From: Psychrobacter sp. I-STPA10
Lineage (GTDB): Bacteria > Pseudomonadota > Gammaproteobacteria > Pseudomonadales > Moraxellaceae
Direction: 5' to 3'
Assembly: GCF_021012795.1 (NCBI RefSeq)
Contig: NZ_VFYU01000014.1
Span: 1-64,000 of the forward strand
DNA length: 64,000 bases
Positions 26,617-37,331 of this stretch are shown here, in pieces. The translations under genes and the position numbers were made by a program. The stretch's first letter is position 1. Every line of letters begins with the position of its first letter. The notes below the pieces were generated by a model, which did not search any database, was not told the DNA's origin, and saw only the letters and a program-made list of their open reading frames with translations.

Positions 26617-26861
26617 ACTTATGGTTTCTCCGTTTATATTATTTATTGTCTTACTATTATCGTTGGTTATAAATCACTGTTGCCATACGATTTTGATATA
26701 AATTATCAATAATTTTTAATATATTGTAATTTATATCAAAAAAAACGTTTTTATGATAATTAAATTCTTATATCACTGTTATTAGATAAAAAATATCATC
26801 ACTATCCATTAAACTGGTCATCATTAATTCAAAATTCAACAACTATGAATAAGAAAAAACT

Positions 26862-27875
26862 ATGACCACTTTAGTCCGTGACCGTACTCAACTAACATTA
26901 CCTGCATGGCTTAGTAAATATGACAGCAGCCAACAAACCTTGATTATGGGGGTTGGCTTAGCCGTGTTATCCAATGTGTTATTTGGTGTGTTATATACTT
27001 ATAGCAGTTGGCTTGCGCCTTTATCAGGTACACAAGTATTTTTATGGCGCATCATCGCCATGTGGGTGGCGATTGTCAGCTTTATGAGTTTTTCAGGCGG
27101 CATAAAAAAGAGTCTGCATACGTTGCAATCACTCAAAACTGCCAAGCAATGGGCATGGTTGCTGATACCTACGCCCATCTTTGCCAGCCAATTTTGGCTG
27201 TTTATGTGGGCACCGATTAACGGACAAGGCGTACAAACTGCCATGGGTTACTTTTTATTCCCACTCATGATGGTCATCTTTGGCTGTGTGTTTTTTGGTG
27301 AAAAACTATCCAAGCTACAATGGGTCGCCGTTGCCTTAGCTGCGCTTGGAGTGACTAGCGAGCTGTTTCGTACTCAAAGTCTATCATGGGCGACATTATG
27401 GGTGTGCACAACCTACCCCATCTACTACATCATGCGCCGTAAGCAAGGCATCTCAGCATTGACAGGGTTATTGGTTGACCTGACTATTTTACTACCCTTT
27501 GCAGTCGGCTACTTGGTATTATATGCCCCCACAGCAGTGACCACCGTTGCAGGCTCAGCGACTTTGATGCTGTTATTGGTCGGGCTTGGGGTGATTAGTG
27601 TGCTGGCGATGCAGACCAATGTCAGTGCCAGCCAAAAACTGCCCGTCAATGTCTTTGGTATGCTCAGCTACTTAGAGCCTGCGCTATTATTTATGCTTGC
27701 CATTACTGTACTTGGCAATCCATTTGAACAAGGTATGTTATTAAGTTATGGCTTGATTTGGTCAGGTATTGCTTGCTTAATTTGGCATGGCATCAGCAGC
27801 TTTCGTAACAATCATAAAAAGCTACAGAACAAAAGCGATGCTAATACCACCGCGACGTTAGCAAAAGCAGCATAA
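26862..27875 (+). CDS. RarD-like EamA-family transporter
   Basis: A 337-residue membrane protein with about ten segments and two EamA halves. Phrases such as YFLFPLMMVIFGCVFFGEKL and LQWVAVALAALGV match the RarD group of drug/metabolite transporters. An N-terminal 30-residue cytoplasmic extension is longer than in E. coli RarD. The divergent Lrp regulator suggests export of an amino acid or related compound; substrate unknown. The C-terminal tail is polar, Lys/Asn-rich. Confidence 0.85.
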   Translation: MTTLVRDRTQLTLPAWLSKYDSSQQTLIMGVGLAVLSNVLFGVLYTYSSWLAPLSGTQVFLWRIIAMWVAIVSFMSFSGGIKKSLHTLQSLKTAKQWAWLLIPTPIFASQFWLFMWAPINGQGVQTAMGYFLFPLMMVIFGCVFFGEKLSKLQWVAVALAALGVTSELFRTQSLSWATLWVCTTYPIYYIMRRKQGISALTGLLVDLTILLPFAVGYLVLYAPTAVTTVAGSATLMLLLVGLGVISVLAMQTNVSASQKLPVNVFGMLSYLEPALLFMLAITVLGNPFEQGMLLSYGLIWSGIACLIWHGISSFRNNHKKLQNKSDANTTATLAKAA

Positions 27876-27955
27876 ACATATTAGCTAAATTATCGAAAAA
27901 CTACCTTGTGCAAATAGCCGATTAAAAACCATCACCTAAAGTGGTTGTCAATATA

Positions 27956-27992
27956 AAAAGGCGTGTTGTTATCTTACAACACGCCTTTTTTA
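27956..27992. terminator. Bidirectional terminator between rarD-like gene and smpB
   Basis: AAAAAGGCGTGTTGT and ACAACACGCCTTTTTT arms around ATCTT: a strong 12-base GC-containing stem with A-run and T-run. It should stop transcription of the plus-strand transporter; smpB on the minus strand ends about 45 bases away. Confidence 0.88.
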
Positions 27993-28037
27993 TGCCACCA
28001 AACTTATTTAATATAGGACTTACGCAAAAACACGACA

Positions 28038-28514
28038 TTAATCCAAATGCTGTTTAAAGCCACGCTGTTTGTCACGCTCCCAATCACGGTCTTTTAAGGT
28101 TTTGCGTTTATCATGCAACTTTTTACCCTCAGCCAAAGCAATCTGGCATTTCACCATCGACTTTTTCCAATAGCAAGATAAAGGCACGCAAGCAAAGCCT
28201 TTTTGATTGACTGCCCCAAAGAGCTTATCAATCTCACGACGGTTTAACAGCAGTTTACGGGTGCGGATATTGTCTGGATTGACATGGGTAGAGCTTGATA
28301 ACAACGGCTGAATATGTGCGCCAAATAAAAACGCCTCACCATTACGAAAGACGACATAGGCTTCGGTAATACTCATTTTACCTGCACGAATGGCTTTCAC
28401 TTCCCAGCCCTCAAGCACTAATCCTGCCTCAAAGGTCTCTTGAATAAAGTATTCATGTCGTGCCTTTTTATTAGCACAAATCTGATTGTCAGGTTTTTTT
28501 GCTTTTTTTGCCAT
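28038..28514 (-). CDS. smpB: SsrA-binding protein SmpB
   Basis: A 158-residue trans-translation factor that escorts tmRNA to stalled ribosomes. The OB-fold core is present: [34 protein letters not shown], and a basic C-terminal tail [19 protein letters not shown] that inserts in the mRNA channel. The start at 28514 (MAKKAKK) has GGAG upstream; the frame start at 28538 is rejected. A lone TAGGACTTACGCA repeat end lies only 12 bases past the stop. The tmRNA gene is not in this window. Confidence 0.96.
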   Translation of the reverse strand: MAKKAKKPDNQICANKKARHEYFIQETFEAGLVLEGWEVKAIRAGKMSITEAYVVFRNGEAFLFGAHIQPLLSSSTHVNPDNIRTRKLLLNRREIDKLFGAVNQKGFACVPLSCYWKKSMVKCQIALAEGKKLHDKRKTLKDRDWERDKQRGFKQHLD

Positions 28515-28580
28515 AATATGGTGTCTCCTAGTCCTCAATGTTTTGAGTCGAACTAACTATTATAAGCAAATAGCTACAAA

Positions 28581-28774
28581 TTAACTATAGGACTTATGCA
28601 AAACAACCGTGCTGACTTTTATCTTTATAGTTTAGGACTTACACAGTTTCATAGATTATTAGCGTCTGGTAATTATTTACTCGCTGGCTGTACGTAGTTG
28701 CAGAGGCTTCGTAAATAATTCCCAGCCGCTTGATTAAGACAAATATCGTACTTTTGCGTCAGTCCTATAGTTAA
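28581..28774. repeat. MITE-like element, family B
   Basis: A 194-bp element with ends TTAACTATAGGACTTATGCA and, inward from the right, TTAACTATAGGACTGACGCA. Both ends begin TTAA, which could be the target duplication. Inside, a second TAGGACTTACACAG end and an ATTATTTAC hairpin suggest nesting or an internal duplication. Related partial pieces are at 23449-23540 and 28013-28026. No coding capacity. Confidence 0.75.
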
Positions 28775-28782
28775 AGACATAT

Positions 28783-28880
28783 ATGACCCCTCCCATACCC
28801 TCCCCTTGAACTAAGGAGGAAGTAAGGAAATTTCTTAAAAGCCAGTTCCTCCTTGTTGTTAATAGGGAGGAAGGGGGTTG
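28783..28880. repeat. CCCTCCC/GGGAGG palindromic repeat, copy 1
   Basis: ATGACCCCTCCCATACCCTC at one end and GGGAGGAAGGGGGTTGA at the other, with an internal CTAAGGAGGAA / TTCCTCCTTG pair, so the whole can fold as a long stem. Related copies are at 37887-37979 and 41803-41907. Confidence 0.75.
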
Positions 28881-28892
28881 AGATTGATGTAT

Positions 28893-28924
28893 AAAAAAAG
28901 ACAGCATAAGCCGTCTTTTTTTAT
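28893..28924 (-). terminator. Terminator of the repeat-rich lipoprotein gene
   Basis: On the minus strand AAAAAAGACGGC, TTAT loop, GCTGTCTTTTTTT. About 45 bases after the stop at 28969. Confidence 0.8.
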
Positions 28925-28968
28925 TAAATTGCTGCTATTCATTTTGGATAATTGCTTATCAAACAGGC

Positions 28969-30927
28969 TTAAGGCAACAAACCTGCTTGGATAAGATTGG
29001 TCATCACCCCAGTACTGCGAGTATTGGTATTATGCCAATATATCCGAGTCGCTCCCTTCTCATCTTTCTTACTATAAAGCACATAAGGGGTATTAGCAAC
29101 CCACTGCAAACCGCCAACTGCCTCACCCTTATCTATGAGTAAGCTGTGCGATAACTTGCCAGTTTTTAGATCATAAATCAAGATAGCAGAATACGCATAC
29201 GAGTCACCTTTAGCATCTACGCCCCTACCAAATACACCCTTAGATAAAATGGCAATTTTTTGGCTGTCTGCTGACCATGCGATACTCTGTGCCTCATAGT
29301 CTAAATTATTCTCTAAAACGACTCTTTTTAACTGTTTACCATTTTTATCTGTGATAAATAGAGTTTCTCCATCATTATCGTATTTTAAATAGGCGATTTT
29401 GCCATCATTGGCTATTTTTGCAACAGAGCCATCAATTCCTTCTTTAATAGTGGCAGTTAAGTCATGATTATAAATATCAATACGTGAGATAACTGTTCCA
29501 TCAACCAATTGATCAAACGCACCACCTTTATTAAACACAAAATAGGAAACCACGCTACGATCTTGGGTAGCATTACTATCAAAATTTGACAGCTCATAGT
29601 TAATACTATATTTATTTAAACTACTACCAGCTTGATAGTAGCCAGGTATTCCTGTATAGCTTTTTTTCAAAATACCCGCATTCATACCCTGTTTAGGGAA
29701 GTAAAACAACCGTCTGCTAATTGCCGTTATTTCATTATTTTTAGCAATACTGGGGGTTAGATAGCCATCAATTCCCATAAAACCATCAGCATACTCATAT
29801 ACCTTTTGATCATCATCAAAGGTTGCATTTGTCAGTCGTAGTTTATGGTCTTTTAGTGCCTGCCCGCCTGCACTGACTGTTGATATCTGAGCACCACCTT
29901 TAGCATCAAAGTTTTTAAAGGTAATGCGTTGATTATTGTTGCGCAAGTCACTTGGCATGGCTATCATGTTATTGACACTGATATCACCGTTATAAATGTT
30001 CAGCTCATCAATATAGTAGGTATGATTTCCTGCATCATGATCAGATTGGTAGATATAAAAATAAACATTATCCAGACTACCCAATTCCTTTTGCAACTCA
30101 TCATGATCAAACACATACTTAACCTGCGTCCAATCCTTATAGTCTGCGGTCAGAAATTTATAAGCTGTTTCAGGGTATGCACCATTGCCATTGGCAAAGC
30201 CAATTTGAGTGGTTTCAAACGCACCTTCATTGCCTGTACTTTTGACAAAGAAGCTGACCGTATAGCTCTTAGCATTTTTATTAAGTTTAACTGGACGCTG
30301 AATTTTACTGTCATAAGAACTTTCTGAGCAGGATTTTGAATGACTAATAGCAAGTGCCTGTTTACCTTTGTACTTGCTAGACTGGGTAAACTTAATATCA
30401 CCACATGACTCCCAGCCCACCTTTTGCTCAAAATCACCATTAGTAATTAAATTTTGTGGTGTGGTCGTTGCGACAACCAGTTTGGCGTCATAAACGGCTT
30501 GCTTTGGTTTGGGGTCGTTTGGCTTAGGATCATTTGGCTTAGTATCATTTGGCTTAGTATCATTTGGCTTAGTATCATTTGGCTTAGTATCATTTGGCTT
30601 AGTATCATTTGGCTTAGGATCATTTGGCTTAGGATCATTTGGCTTAGGATCATTTGGTTTAGGATCGTTTGGTTTAGGATCGTTTGGCTTAGGATCATTT
30701 GGCTTAGGATCATTTGGCTTAGGATTGTTTGGTTTAGGGTCGTTTGGTTTGGGATTGCTCGGTTTTGGATCTATGGTACTGCTACTGCCACCAGAATCGC
30801 TACCATTGCTACCACCACAAGCAGTCAATATGGCAATGCTAAACGCAATGACACTCATTTTTAAGGGGTTTACAGGTAGACGATTGCTTAAATACGTATG
30901 CTGACGATAAGACTGTTTAATTTTCAT
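28969..30927 (-). CDS. Lipoprotein with DPKPN repeats, CBM-like domain and propeller
   Basis: A 652-residue surface or periplasmic lipoprotein. Residues 24-38 are a signal peptide with lipobox LTACGG. Then comes Ser/Gly linker, about 18 five-residue repeats (PKPND, with a block of TKPND), residues about 53-145. A carbohydrate-binding-like beta domain follows (NLITNGDFEQKVGWESCG, about 160-310), then WD/TolB-like propeller strands in the last 250 residues (GKIAYLKYDNDGETLFITD, IAWSADSQKIAILSKG). The Pro-rich repeat would be a stiff spacer lifting the binding domain off the membrane. Function unknown; own terminator. Confidence 0.75.
   Translation of the reverse strand: MKIKQSYRQHTYLSNRLPVNPLKMSVIAFSIAILTACGGSNGSDSGGSSSTIDPKPSNPKPNDPKPNNPKPNDPKPNDPKPNDPKPNDPKPNDPKPNDPKPNDPKPNDTKPNDTKPNDTKPNDTKPNDTKPNDPKPNDPKPKQAVYDAKLVVATTTPQNLITNGDFEQKVGWESCGDIKFTQSSKYKGKQALAISHSKSCSESSYDSKIQRPVKLNKNAKSYTVSFFVKSTGNEGAFETTQIGFANGNGAYPETAYKFLTADYKDWTQVKYVFDHDELQKELGSLDNVYFYIYQSDHDAGNHTYYIDELNIYNGDISVNNMIAMPSDLRNNNQRITFKNFDAKGGAQISTVSAGGQALKDHKLRLTNATFDDDQKVYEYADGFMGIDGYLTPSIAKNNEITAISRRLFYFPKQGMNAGILKKSYTGIPGYYQAGSSLNKYSINYELSNFDSNATQDRSVVSYFVFNKGGAFDQLVDGTVISRIDIYNHDLTATIKEGIDGSVAKIANDGKIAYLKYDNDGETLFITDKNGKQLKRVVLENNLDYEAQSIAWSADSQKIAILSKGVFGRGVDAKGDSYAYSAILIYDLKTGKLSHSLLIDKGEAVGGLQWVANTPYVLYSKKDEKGATRIYWHNTNTRSTGVMTNLIQAGLLP
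30505..30768. repeat. 15-bp tandem repeat within the lipoprotein gene
   Basis: About 18 tandem copies of a 15-base unit (forward GGCTTAGGATCATTT, variants with GTATC, GGTTT and CGTTT). The five GTATC units are adjacent at 30541-30605, encoding TKPND, which shows recent unit duplication. Unit loss or gain keeps the reading frame. Confidence 0.9.
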
Positions 30928-32023
<1,096 letters not shown>

Positions 32024-32089
32024 GCCAATTACGCCTCTTTGACTCAGCTCACTTTATTACCTGCTTAATAACATGATAAGGAAATGACG

Positions 32090-32656
32090 ATGAAAATAGC
32101 AAAACTTACCTCTCTATTATTTGCTAGCACACTTGTGGCTGCCACTACTTTATCAGGTTGCCAAAGTCTTCAAGGACAAATGAAAACAGGCAACCCTTTT
32201 AACCAACCTCAGCTAAAATCAACCATTCAAAGCGTTGATGGCAATCATAGTAACATTGGTGAAATGTATCTACGCCAAGTTGATAATGGGGTGCAAGTCT
32301 ATGGTCAAATCAATGGACTACAACCAAATGCAACTTATGCGTTGCACATTCATGAAACAGGCAGTTGTAATAATGCTGGAAAAACAGCGGGGGGGCATTT
32401 TAACCCCAACAACACCGCTCATGGTAACCCTGACGACATAAATAGTCATGCAGGTGACTTACCCAATATCACTGCCGATGCCAATGGTGTCGCTACCATG
32501 AACTATGTTAAACAAGGCATTAGTGTGGATATGGGTGCAGATAATAGTGTCTATCGTCGTGCTTTTATCTTACATGCGGGTGCTGATGATTATCAAACTC
32601 AGCCCTCTGGTGATTCTGGCGAACGTATCGCCTGTGGGGTGATTGAAAAAAACTAA
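32090..32656 (+). CDS. sodC: Cu/Zn superoxide dismutase, lipoprotein form
   Basis: A 188-residue periplasmic superoxide dismutase. The signal peptide ends in lipobox TTLSGC. The metal-site motifs are ALHIHETGSC, GGHFNPNNTAHG, SHAGDLPNI and FILHAGADD, with the disulfide Cys in GSC and IACGVIE. The ATG at 32090 is favoured (AAGGAAATGACG before it) over one two codons earlier. SodC removes superoxide in the periplasm, often important in host contact. A palindrome and a terminator follow. Confidence 0.94.
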   Translation: MKIAKLTSLLFASTLVAATTLSGCQSLQGQMKTGNPFNQPQLKSTIQSVDGNHSNIGEMYLRQVDNGVQVYGQINGLQPNATYALHIHETGSCNNAGKTAGGHFNPNNTAHGNPDDINSHAGDLPNITADANGVATMNYVKQGISVDMGADNSVYRRAFILHAGADDYQTQPSGDSGERIACGVIEKN

Positions 32657-32676
32657 CCAATGCTATCTTATCTCCA

Positions 32677-32735
32677 TTTAGGCTATAGATATAGTCAACG
32701 AACTTTATAACTTCGCTGACTATATATAGCCTAAA
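32677..32735. repeat. 59-bp near-perfect palindrome
   Basis: TTTAGGCTATAGATATAGTC on one side and GACTATATATAGCCTAAA on the other, with CGAA/TTCG continuing the arms toward an eight-base centre. It starts 20 bases after sodC. It shares the core TATAGTC with the element at 42113-42220 and may be a REP-like unit or a degenerate mobile element. Confidence 0.75.
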
Positions 32736-32753
32736 ACCCTAATCAAGCACCAC

Positions 32754-32794
32754 AAAAAATCCCCGACTGTTGTCAAAACAGTGGGGGATTTTTA
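32754..32794. terminator. Terminator after sodC
   Basis: AAAAAATCCCCGACTGTT and AACAGTGGGGGATTTTT arms with a short loop. Strong stem with T-run on the plus strand. Confidence 0.88.
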
Positions 32795-32817
32795 ATTGTG
32801 TCTACTTGCAAAAATTA

Positions 32818-32982
32818 AGAACCTGTATTCATAATCCAAAATTAGGGGAGTTTTAAACTAAAATTGCGTAATACAAGGCAAATTTTGGGGCGAATAGTCA
32901 CTCTATTTAACCCAAAATTTAACGCCGTAGTACGTCTATTTTAGGCAAAAAGCTACCATTATGGGTTGTGAATACAGGTTCT
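32818..32982. repeat. MITE-like element, family C
   Basis: A 165-bp element with ends AGAACCTGTATTCATAATCC and, inward from the right, AGAACCTGTATTCACAACCC. The first 14 bases are identical. The interior has a TAAACTAAAATTGCGTAATAC segment and no coding frame. It lies between the sodC terminator and the end of topA. Confidence 0.75.
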
Positions 32983-33053
32983 AATTAGTAAAACCTACTA
33001 ACACGATAGAATGTAGAACGAAAACTTTATCTGTTAACGCATACGCTAACAGT

Positions 33054-35702
33054 CTAAGCTTCCTCTACCCACTCACCTTTACGCCAATACAGTCCCCAAC
33101 GGGTTGCTTTGCCTGTTTTTTGATTTTCTGAACCAATATACTGCTCTTTTTGCTTACGTGACCAGCGCAGTATCGTCGGATTACCATCTGGATCTTCATC
33201 AGGGGCTTTAAATAAATACTGAAATTTGGCTTCCATTTGATCTTGAATGGGACGCAGCTCCGCCAGTTTGGGTGCACGCGTTTCACGTACTTTGGGGAAT
33301 TTAGACGCTGCTAAGAACATGCCTGCTGCCCCTTCACGCAAGATAAAGTGATCATCGTGTTTGCTAGATTTTAGCTCAGGCATGTCGATGGGATCCATAC
33401 GTGGTGGTGCAGGCTCACCATTTTTAAGTACTTTACGTGTATTATCACATTTTTCACAAGCAAAATAAGGACCAAAACGTCCTGTTTTTAGAGCCATCTG
33501 CCCATCACATTTATTACAATCAATGGTAGGGGCGTCTGAGCCAGGGACTTCAAACTTGCCCTCTTCTAACACATAGCCATCACAGTCTGGGTTATTACCA
33601 CACACATGCAGCTTAAGACCACCATCAACGATATAGCCGTCCATCGCTGTGCTACATTTTGGACAGCGTTTTTTCTCCATCAAGTCTTTAACTTCTGCCA
33701 CTTCATCATTTTCACCTTCATCAAGATTGGCAAAAGCTTCGACTGGCATCAGATTTTTTGTGCCCTTACAACGCTCTTTTGGTGGCAGGTTATAACCTGT
33801 ACAGCCTAAGAAAACACCTGTAGAGCCATTGCGTAGCTGCATGGGACGATCACATAAATCACAATGCACATCAGGCACATCAGTCGGATCATTGGGGCGC
33901 ATGCCTTGTTTATCTTTGGCATGATCCAGCTTGACTTTAAAATCACCATAGAAGTTATCCAGCACATACCTCCAGTCTTGCTGACCTTGTGCCACTTCAT
34001 CAAGCTTATCTTCAAGCCCTGCGGTAAACGCATAGTCCATCAAATCTGGGAAACTTTCTGTCAAACGGTCAGTGACAATATCACCCATTTTTTCAGCAAA
34101 TAAGCGTTTATTCTCTAATTTCACATAACCACGATCTTGAATGGTTGAGATAATCGCTGCATAGGTTGAAGGTCGTCCAATACCTTTTTTCTCAAGCTCT
34201 TTGACCAAGCTGGCTTCAGTATAACGCGCAGGTGGCTTAGTAAAATGCTGACTGGGATCAAGCTTGATAAGGTTTAAATGATCGCCTTGTTTGACCTCAG
34301 GCAGCAACGTATCATCGGTTTTTGCTGGTGGCAACACTTTGGTATAACCATCAAAGGTCATGGTACGCCCACGTGCTTTTAGCTCAACATCACTGGCGTC
34401 AACAATCAATGTCACCGACAGATATTTGGCAGGGGGCATCTGACACGCCACAAATTGACGCCAGATAAGCTCATACAAACGTATGGCATCACGCTCTACC
34501 CCTTTGAGCTGAGTTGCTTTCATTTTGGTATTGGTTGGACGTATCGCTTCGTGTGCCTCTTGAGCATTTTGCTTACTACCATAAACATTAGGCTTTTCGG
34601 GCAGATATTTATTACCAAAGTTACTGTCAATATAGTCACGCACACTCGCCAGCGCATCGGCAGACAAGAAAGTCGAATCGGTACGCATATAAGTGATATG
34701 CCCTGCTTCATATAACTTTTGTGCCAATATCATGGTTTTTTTCACCGAAAAACCTAAGCGTGTACTGGCAGCTTGTTGCAAGGTTGAGGTAATAAAAGGC
34801 GCACTTGGACGAGATTGGGTCGGTTTTTCTTCACGAGTCTTAACCACAAAGTCTGCTGACTTTAACACGTCTAATACTGCATCGGTCTGCTGTTTATTAC
34901 TCAGCTTTAAAGTCTTTCCTGCTTGTTTAAGTGCTTCTAAGCGAATCGGTGTTGACGCATCTGATTTAACGGTCGTGTCTGCATGTATCTGCCAATATTC
35001 TTCGGGGATAAAGGCTCTAATTTCTTTTTCACGTTCCACCACAAGGCGGGTGGCGACAGACTGTACTCGACCTGCGGATAAGCCACGGGCGATTTTCTGC
35101 CATAGCAGTGGCGACACCATAAAACCAACCACACGATCCAAAAACCGCCGTGCTTGCTGTGCATTTACCCGATCGATATCAAGCTTAGCAGGCTGTTTAA
35201 AGGCACTTTGAATGGCAGATTTGGTAATCTCATTAAATACCACACGCTGATATTTACTATCATCACCACCAATGACTTCACGTAGATGCCAAGCGATTGC
35301 CTCTCCCTCTCTATCCAAATCGGTCGCCAGATAGATTTTATCAGCATCTTTTGCCAGCGATTTTAGCTCTTTGATGACCTTGGTTTTGTTCGGCAGGACT
35401 TCATACACCGCTGCCCAGTCATGCTCAGGGTCTACGCCCATGCGCCGTACCAAGGCTTGCTGTGCTTTTTGCTCTTTACTCAATGCTGCATCAGCTTTGG
35501 TCGTTTTTTTAGCTTTACCTGCACCGCTAACAGGCAAATCACGCACATGACCAATACTAGAGCGGACAATAAAATCATCGCCGAGATATTTATTGATGGT
35601 CTTTGCTTTGGCTGGTGATTCCACAATGACCAATGACTTACCTTTTGCAGTCGCTTGGGTCGTTTTGGATTTAGTAGCTGTATTGCGAGTGGTTTTTGCC
35701 AT
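33054..35702 (-). CDS. topA: DNA topoisomerase I
   Basis: An 882-residue type IA topoisomerase that relaxes negative supercoils. N-terminal Toprim domain ([19 protein letters not shown], then [17 protein letters not shown] with the acidic DxDxxE triad), catalytic Tyr in [12 protein letters not shown] (about residue 350), then C-terminal zinc-finger repeats (CDLCDRPM...C, CPKCSTAM...C, CNKCDGQM...CEKC). The ATG at 35702 (MAKTTRN) has AGGGTG upstream; a GTG four codons before is rejected. Length is normal. Confidence 0.96.
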   Translation of the reverse strand: MAKTTRNTATKSKTTQATAKGKSLVIVESPAKAKTINKYLGDDFIVRSSIGHVRDLPVSGAGKAKKTTKADAALSKEQKAQQALVRRMGVDPEHDWAAVYEVLPNKTKVIKELKSLAKDADKIYLATDLDREGEAIAWHLREVIGGDDSKYQRVVFNEITKSAIQSAFKQPAKLDIDRVNAQQARRFLDRVVGFMVSPLLWQKIARGLSAGRVQSVATRLVVEREKEIRAFIPEEYWQIHADTTVKSDASTPIRLEALKQAGKTLKLSNKQQTDAVLDVLKSADFVVKTREEKPTQSRPSAPFITSTLQQAASTRLGFSVKKTMILAQKLYEAGHITYMRTDSTFLSADALASVRDYIDSNFGNKYLPEKPNVYGSKQNAQEAHEAIRPTNTKMKATQLKGVERDAIRLYELIWRQFVACQMPPAKYLSVTLIVDASDVELKARGRTMTFDGYTKVLPPAKTDDTLLPEVKQGDHLNLIKLDPSQHFTKPPARYTEASLVKELEKKGIGRPSTYAAIISTIQDRGYVKLENKRLFAEKMGDIVTDRLTESFPDLMDYAFTAGLEDKLDEVAQGQQDWRYVLDNFYGDFKVKLDHAKDKQGMRPNDPTDVPDVHCDLCDRPMQLRNGSTGVFLGCTGYNLPPKERCKGTKNLMPVEAFANLDEGENDEVAEVKDLMEKKRCPKCSTAMDGYIVDGGLKLHVCGNNPDCDGYVLEEGKFEVPGSDAPTIDCNKCDGQMALKTGRFGPYFACEKCDNTRKVLKNGEPAPPRMDPIDMPELKSSKHDDHFILREGAAGMFLAASKFPKVRETRAPKLAELRPIQDQMEAKFQYLFKAPDEDPDGNPTILRWSRKQKEQYIGSENQKTGKATRWGLYWRKGEWVEEA

Positions 35703-35791
35703 ATAAGATGACACCCTAATAGATAAAAAATTAAAATCAAATAAAAACTATTGTGACGTTTTACATAAAATAAAATCAATATAAATAAAAC

Positions 35792-35820
35792 CAGCAAATA
35801 AGATATGAGCTGGTTATTTG
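35792..35820 (-). terminator. Weak possible terminator
   Basis: On the minus strand AACCAGC and GCTGGTT arms around a 13-base loop followed by TTATTTATA. It lies between the small membrane protein and topA. The loop is long and the T-run is broken. Confidence 0.35.
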
Positions 35821-35954
35821 AGTATACAAGTGTATCAAAACAAGTTAAATTAAGGTAACACAAATGACTAATAATAAAAACAATTTAAAAAATTCACTTA
35901 TTAGCTCGGTTGACTGTTGTCTTAACTTGACTTAACTGTTAACTTTCACTGCTC

Positions 35955-36473
35955 TTAACTGAGCCGCTGCGCCCACTCATTAAGCTGGCGTTTTATTTGT
36001 AATAAATCAGGCTCAATATCCTCACTACGATAATTAGGATTACTATTGGGTTTGACATAAGCGCTGTCGTCCCAAAAGATCACCATACTATTTGCCTTGC
36101 TATAGACGGCCTTAACAAAAGGTTGTACCGACTCAGGTAAATCTAATGGCAATTTATCCAAGCTAAAATTGGCTGTCACTGTGTTATCTGTCGTATCTGG
36201 TCGCAATTGATTGTCCACCACCTGATAACGAGTTTCTGGTAGCTTAATATCAGATAAAATAATGGCATATTGCGCGATCATTCCTCGACCATATTCATTA
36301 TCCTTGCCTCGTATCCAGCTAGGACAAGCAATCAGCTTGGGGTTGAGTTCCAGTCGCCGTGCTGTCATACGCAGCTTATCAAGCCGCTGTTCGACACCAC
36401 TGGGTTTTAGTGCCATGATACTACCCAATACAAACAATACGATTGCAACTGCAATCCAACCACCTAACCCCAT
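35955..36473 (-). CDS. Hypothetical single-pass membrane protein
   Basis: A 172-residue protein starting MGLGGWIAVA-type sequence after MM; membrane segment about residues 6-23 (AVAIVLFVLGSIMAL), then a soluble domain with LDKLRMTARRLELNPKLIAC and a C-terminal helix DLLQIKRQLNEWAQRL. The ATG at 36473 is chosen because GAGGG sits five bases before; a GTG at 36494 lacks any ribosome-binding site. It follows the ParA gene by about 55 bases on the same strand and is likely cotranscribed. No family recognised. Confidence 0.65.
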   Translation of the reverse strand: MGLGGWIAVAIVLFVLGSIMALKPSGVEQRLDKLRMTARRLELNPKLIACPSWIRGKDNEYGRGMIAQYAIILSDIKLPETRYQVVDNQLRPDTTDNTVTANFSLDKLPLDLPESVQPFVKAVYSKANSMVIFWDDSAYVKPNSNPNYRSEDIEPDLLQIKRQLNEWAQRLS

Positions 36474-36527
36474 CATACCCTCACTCAATGTCACAATATA
36501 TTTATTTTGATGAGCAGAGTAGATGAT

Positions 36528-37331
36528 TTACTCATACCATGTCGAGTTATTTTTTTTCTTAGTAGATGGCTTCGCTGCATCATCTGATTTTTTAGTTTTC
36601 TCATTTGTGGCTACTGTTTGTAGCTGTGATAAGCTGGCAGGTATGCTAATGTCAGCAAGCTGTGCTTCATACTCTTGAGCCACCTTTGGCATCAAGGCGT
36701 CCATCACTGGCTGCCACTGTGCCTGCACATCACGGTAGCGTTTTTGGGTTTTATCAAATACTGCCAAACCTTGCTCTGCCATTTGTGGATATAAGCTACG
36801 CTCTGTAATCCAAGCTAACGGCTGCTGTCCAATATTGGTAAAAAAATTAGTCAGACCTTGATTGGTACTGCTACGTGCACGCACTCGATTTGCCAACAAA
36901 TATATCTCAACTTTACCTTTACGAATGCGTTTCATATCTTGAATGGATTTTAAAAATTGCTTAGTGCTGTCGGCATCAAATACTGAAGGCAATACAGGAA
37001 TAACAATGGCTTTGGCTTCACTGATCAGTGACTCGGCACGCTCGCCTGACAGCGATCCGGGCGCATCAATAATTAACCAATCCTTTTTGCCCAGTTTTTT
37101 TGCTGCTTTTTTTGGCAAATCCCCAATATCATCTTCTTGTCGCCAGTCTACTGCCAATATTGGAGCGGCTGTATCAGGACGCTGTTTTAACCATTTTAAA
37201 CTGGACTTTTGTGGATCAGCATCTGCCAAAGCCACAACTTGTCCCTGATTTGCCAAAGCAGCAGCCAATGTCACTGCAACAGACGTTTTACCACAACCAC
37301 CTTTTTGATTTGCAATCAGCACAGTATTCAT
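36528..37331 (-). CDS. Orphan ParA-family ATPase
   Basis: A 267-residue deviant-Walker ATPase. Walker A is KGGCGKTSVAVTLA (residues 10-23), with the signature Lys, followed by DADPQKSSLKWLKQRP and the Walker B-like WLIIDAPGSL. ParA proteins form ATP-dependent dimers on DNA or membranes to position cargo. No parB or centromere-like repeats are next to it, so it is not a standard chromosome parABS. The C-terminal 35 residues are a Lys/Ser/Asn-rich tail. The partner is probably the membrane protein downstream. Confidence 0.85.
   Translation of the reverse strand: MNTVLIANQKGGCGKTSVAVTLAAALANQGQVVALADADPQKSSLKWLKQRPDTAAPILAVDWRQEDDIGDLPKKAAKKLGKKDWLIIDAPGSLSGERAESLISEAKAIVIPVLPSVFDADSTKQFLKSIQDMKRIRKGKVEIYLLANRVRARSSTNQGLTNFFTNIGQQPLAWITERSLYPQMAEQGLAVFDKTQKRYRDVQAQWQPVMDALMPKVAQEYEAQLADISIPASLSQLQTVATNEKTKKSDDAAKPSTKKKNNSTWYE

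Noticed and set aside
30505-30768. CRISPR-like array
   Set aside because: Units are 15 bases, directly adjacent, without spacers, and in frame within a protein gene.
30509-30904. Long plus-strand frames over the DPKPN repeat
   Set aside because: They arise because the 15-base unit has no stop in several frames; the product is a monotonous repeat with no ribosome-binding site, and the minus strand carries a complete lipoprotein.
33000-33053. CTGTTA...TAACAG hairpin as topA terminator
   Set aside because: The stem is plausible but is not followed by a T-run on the minus strand.
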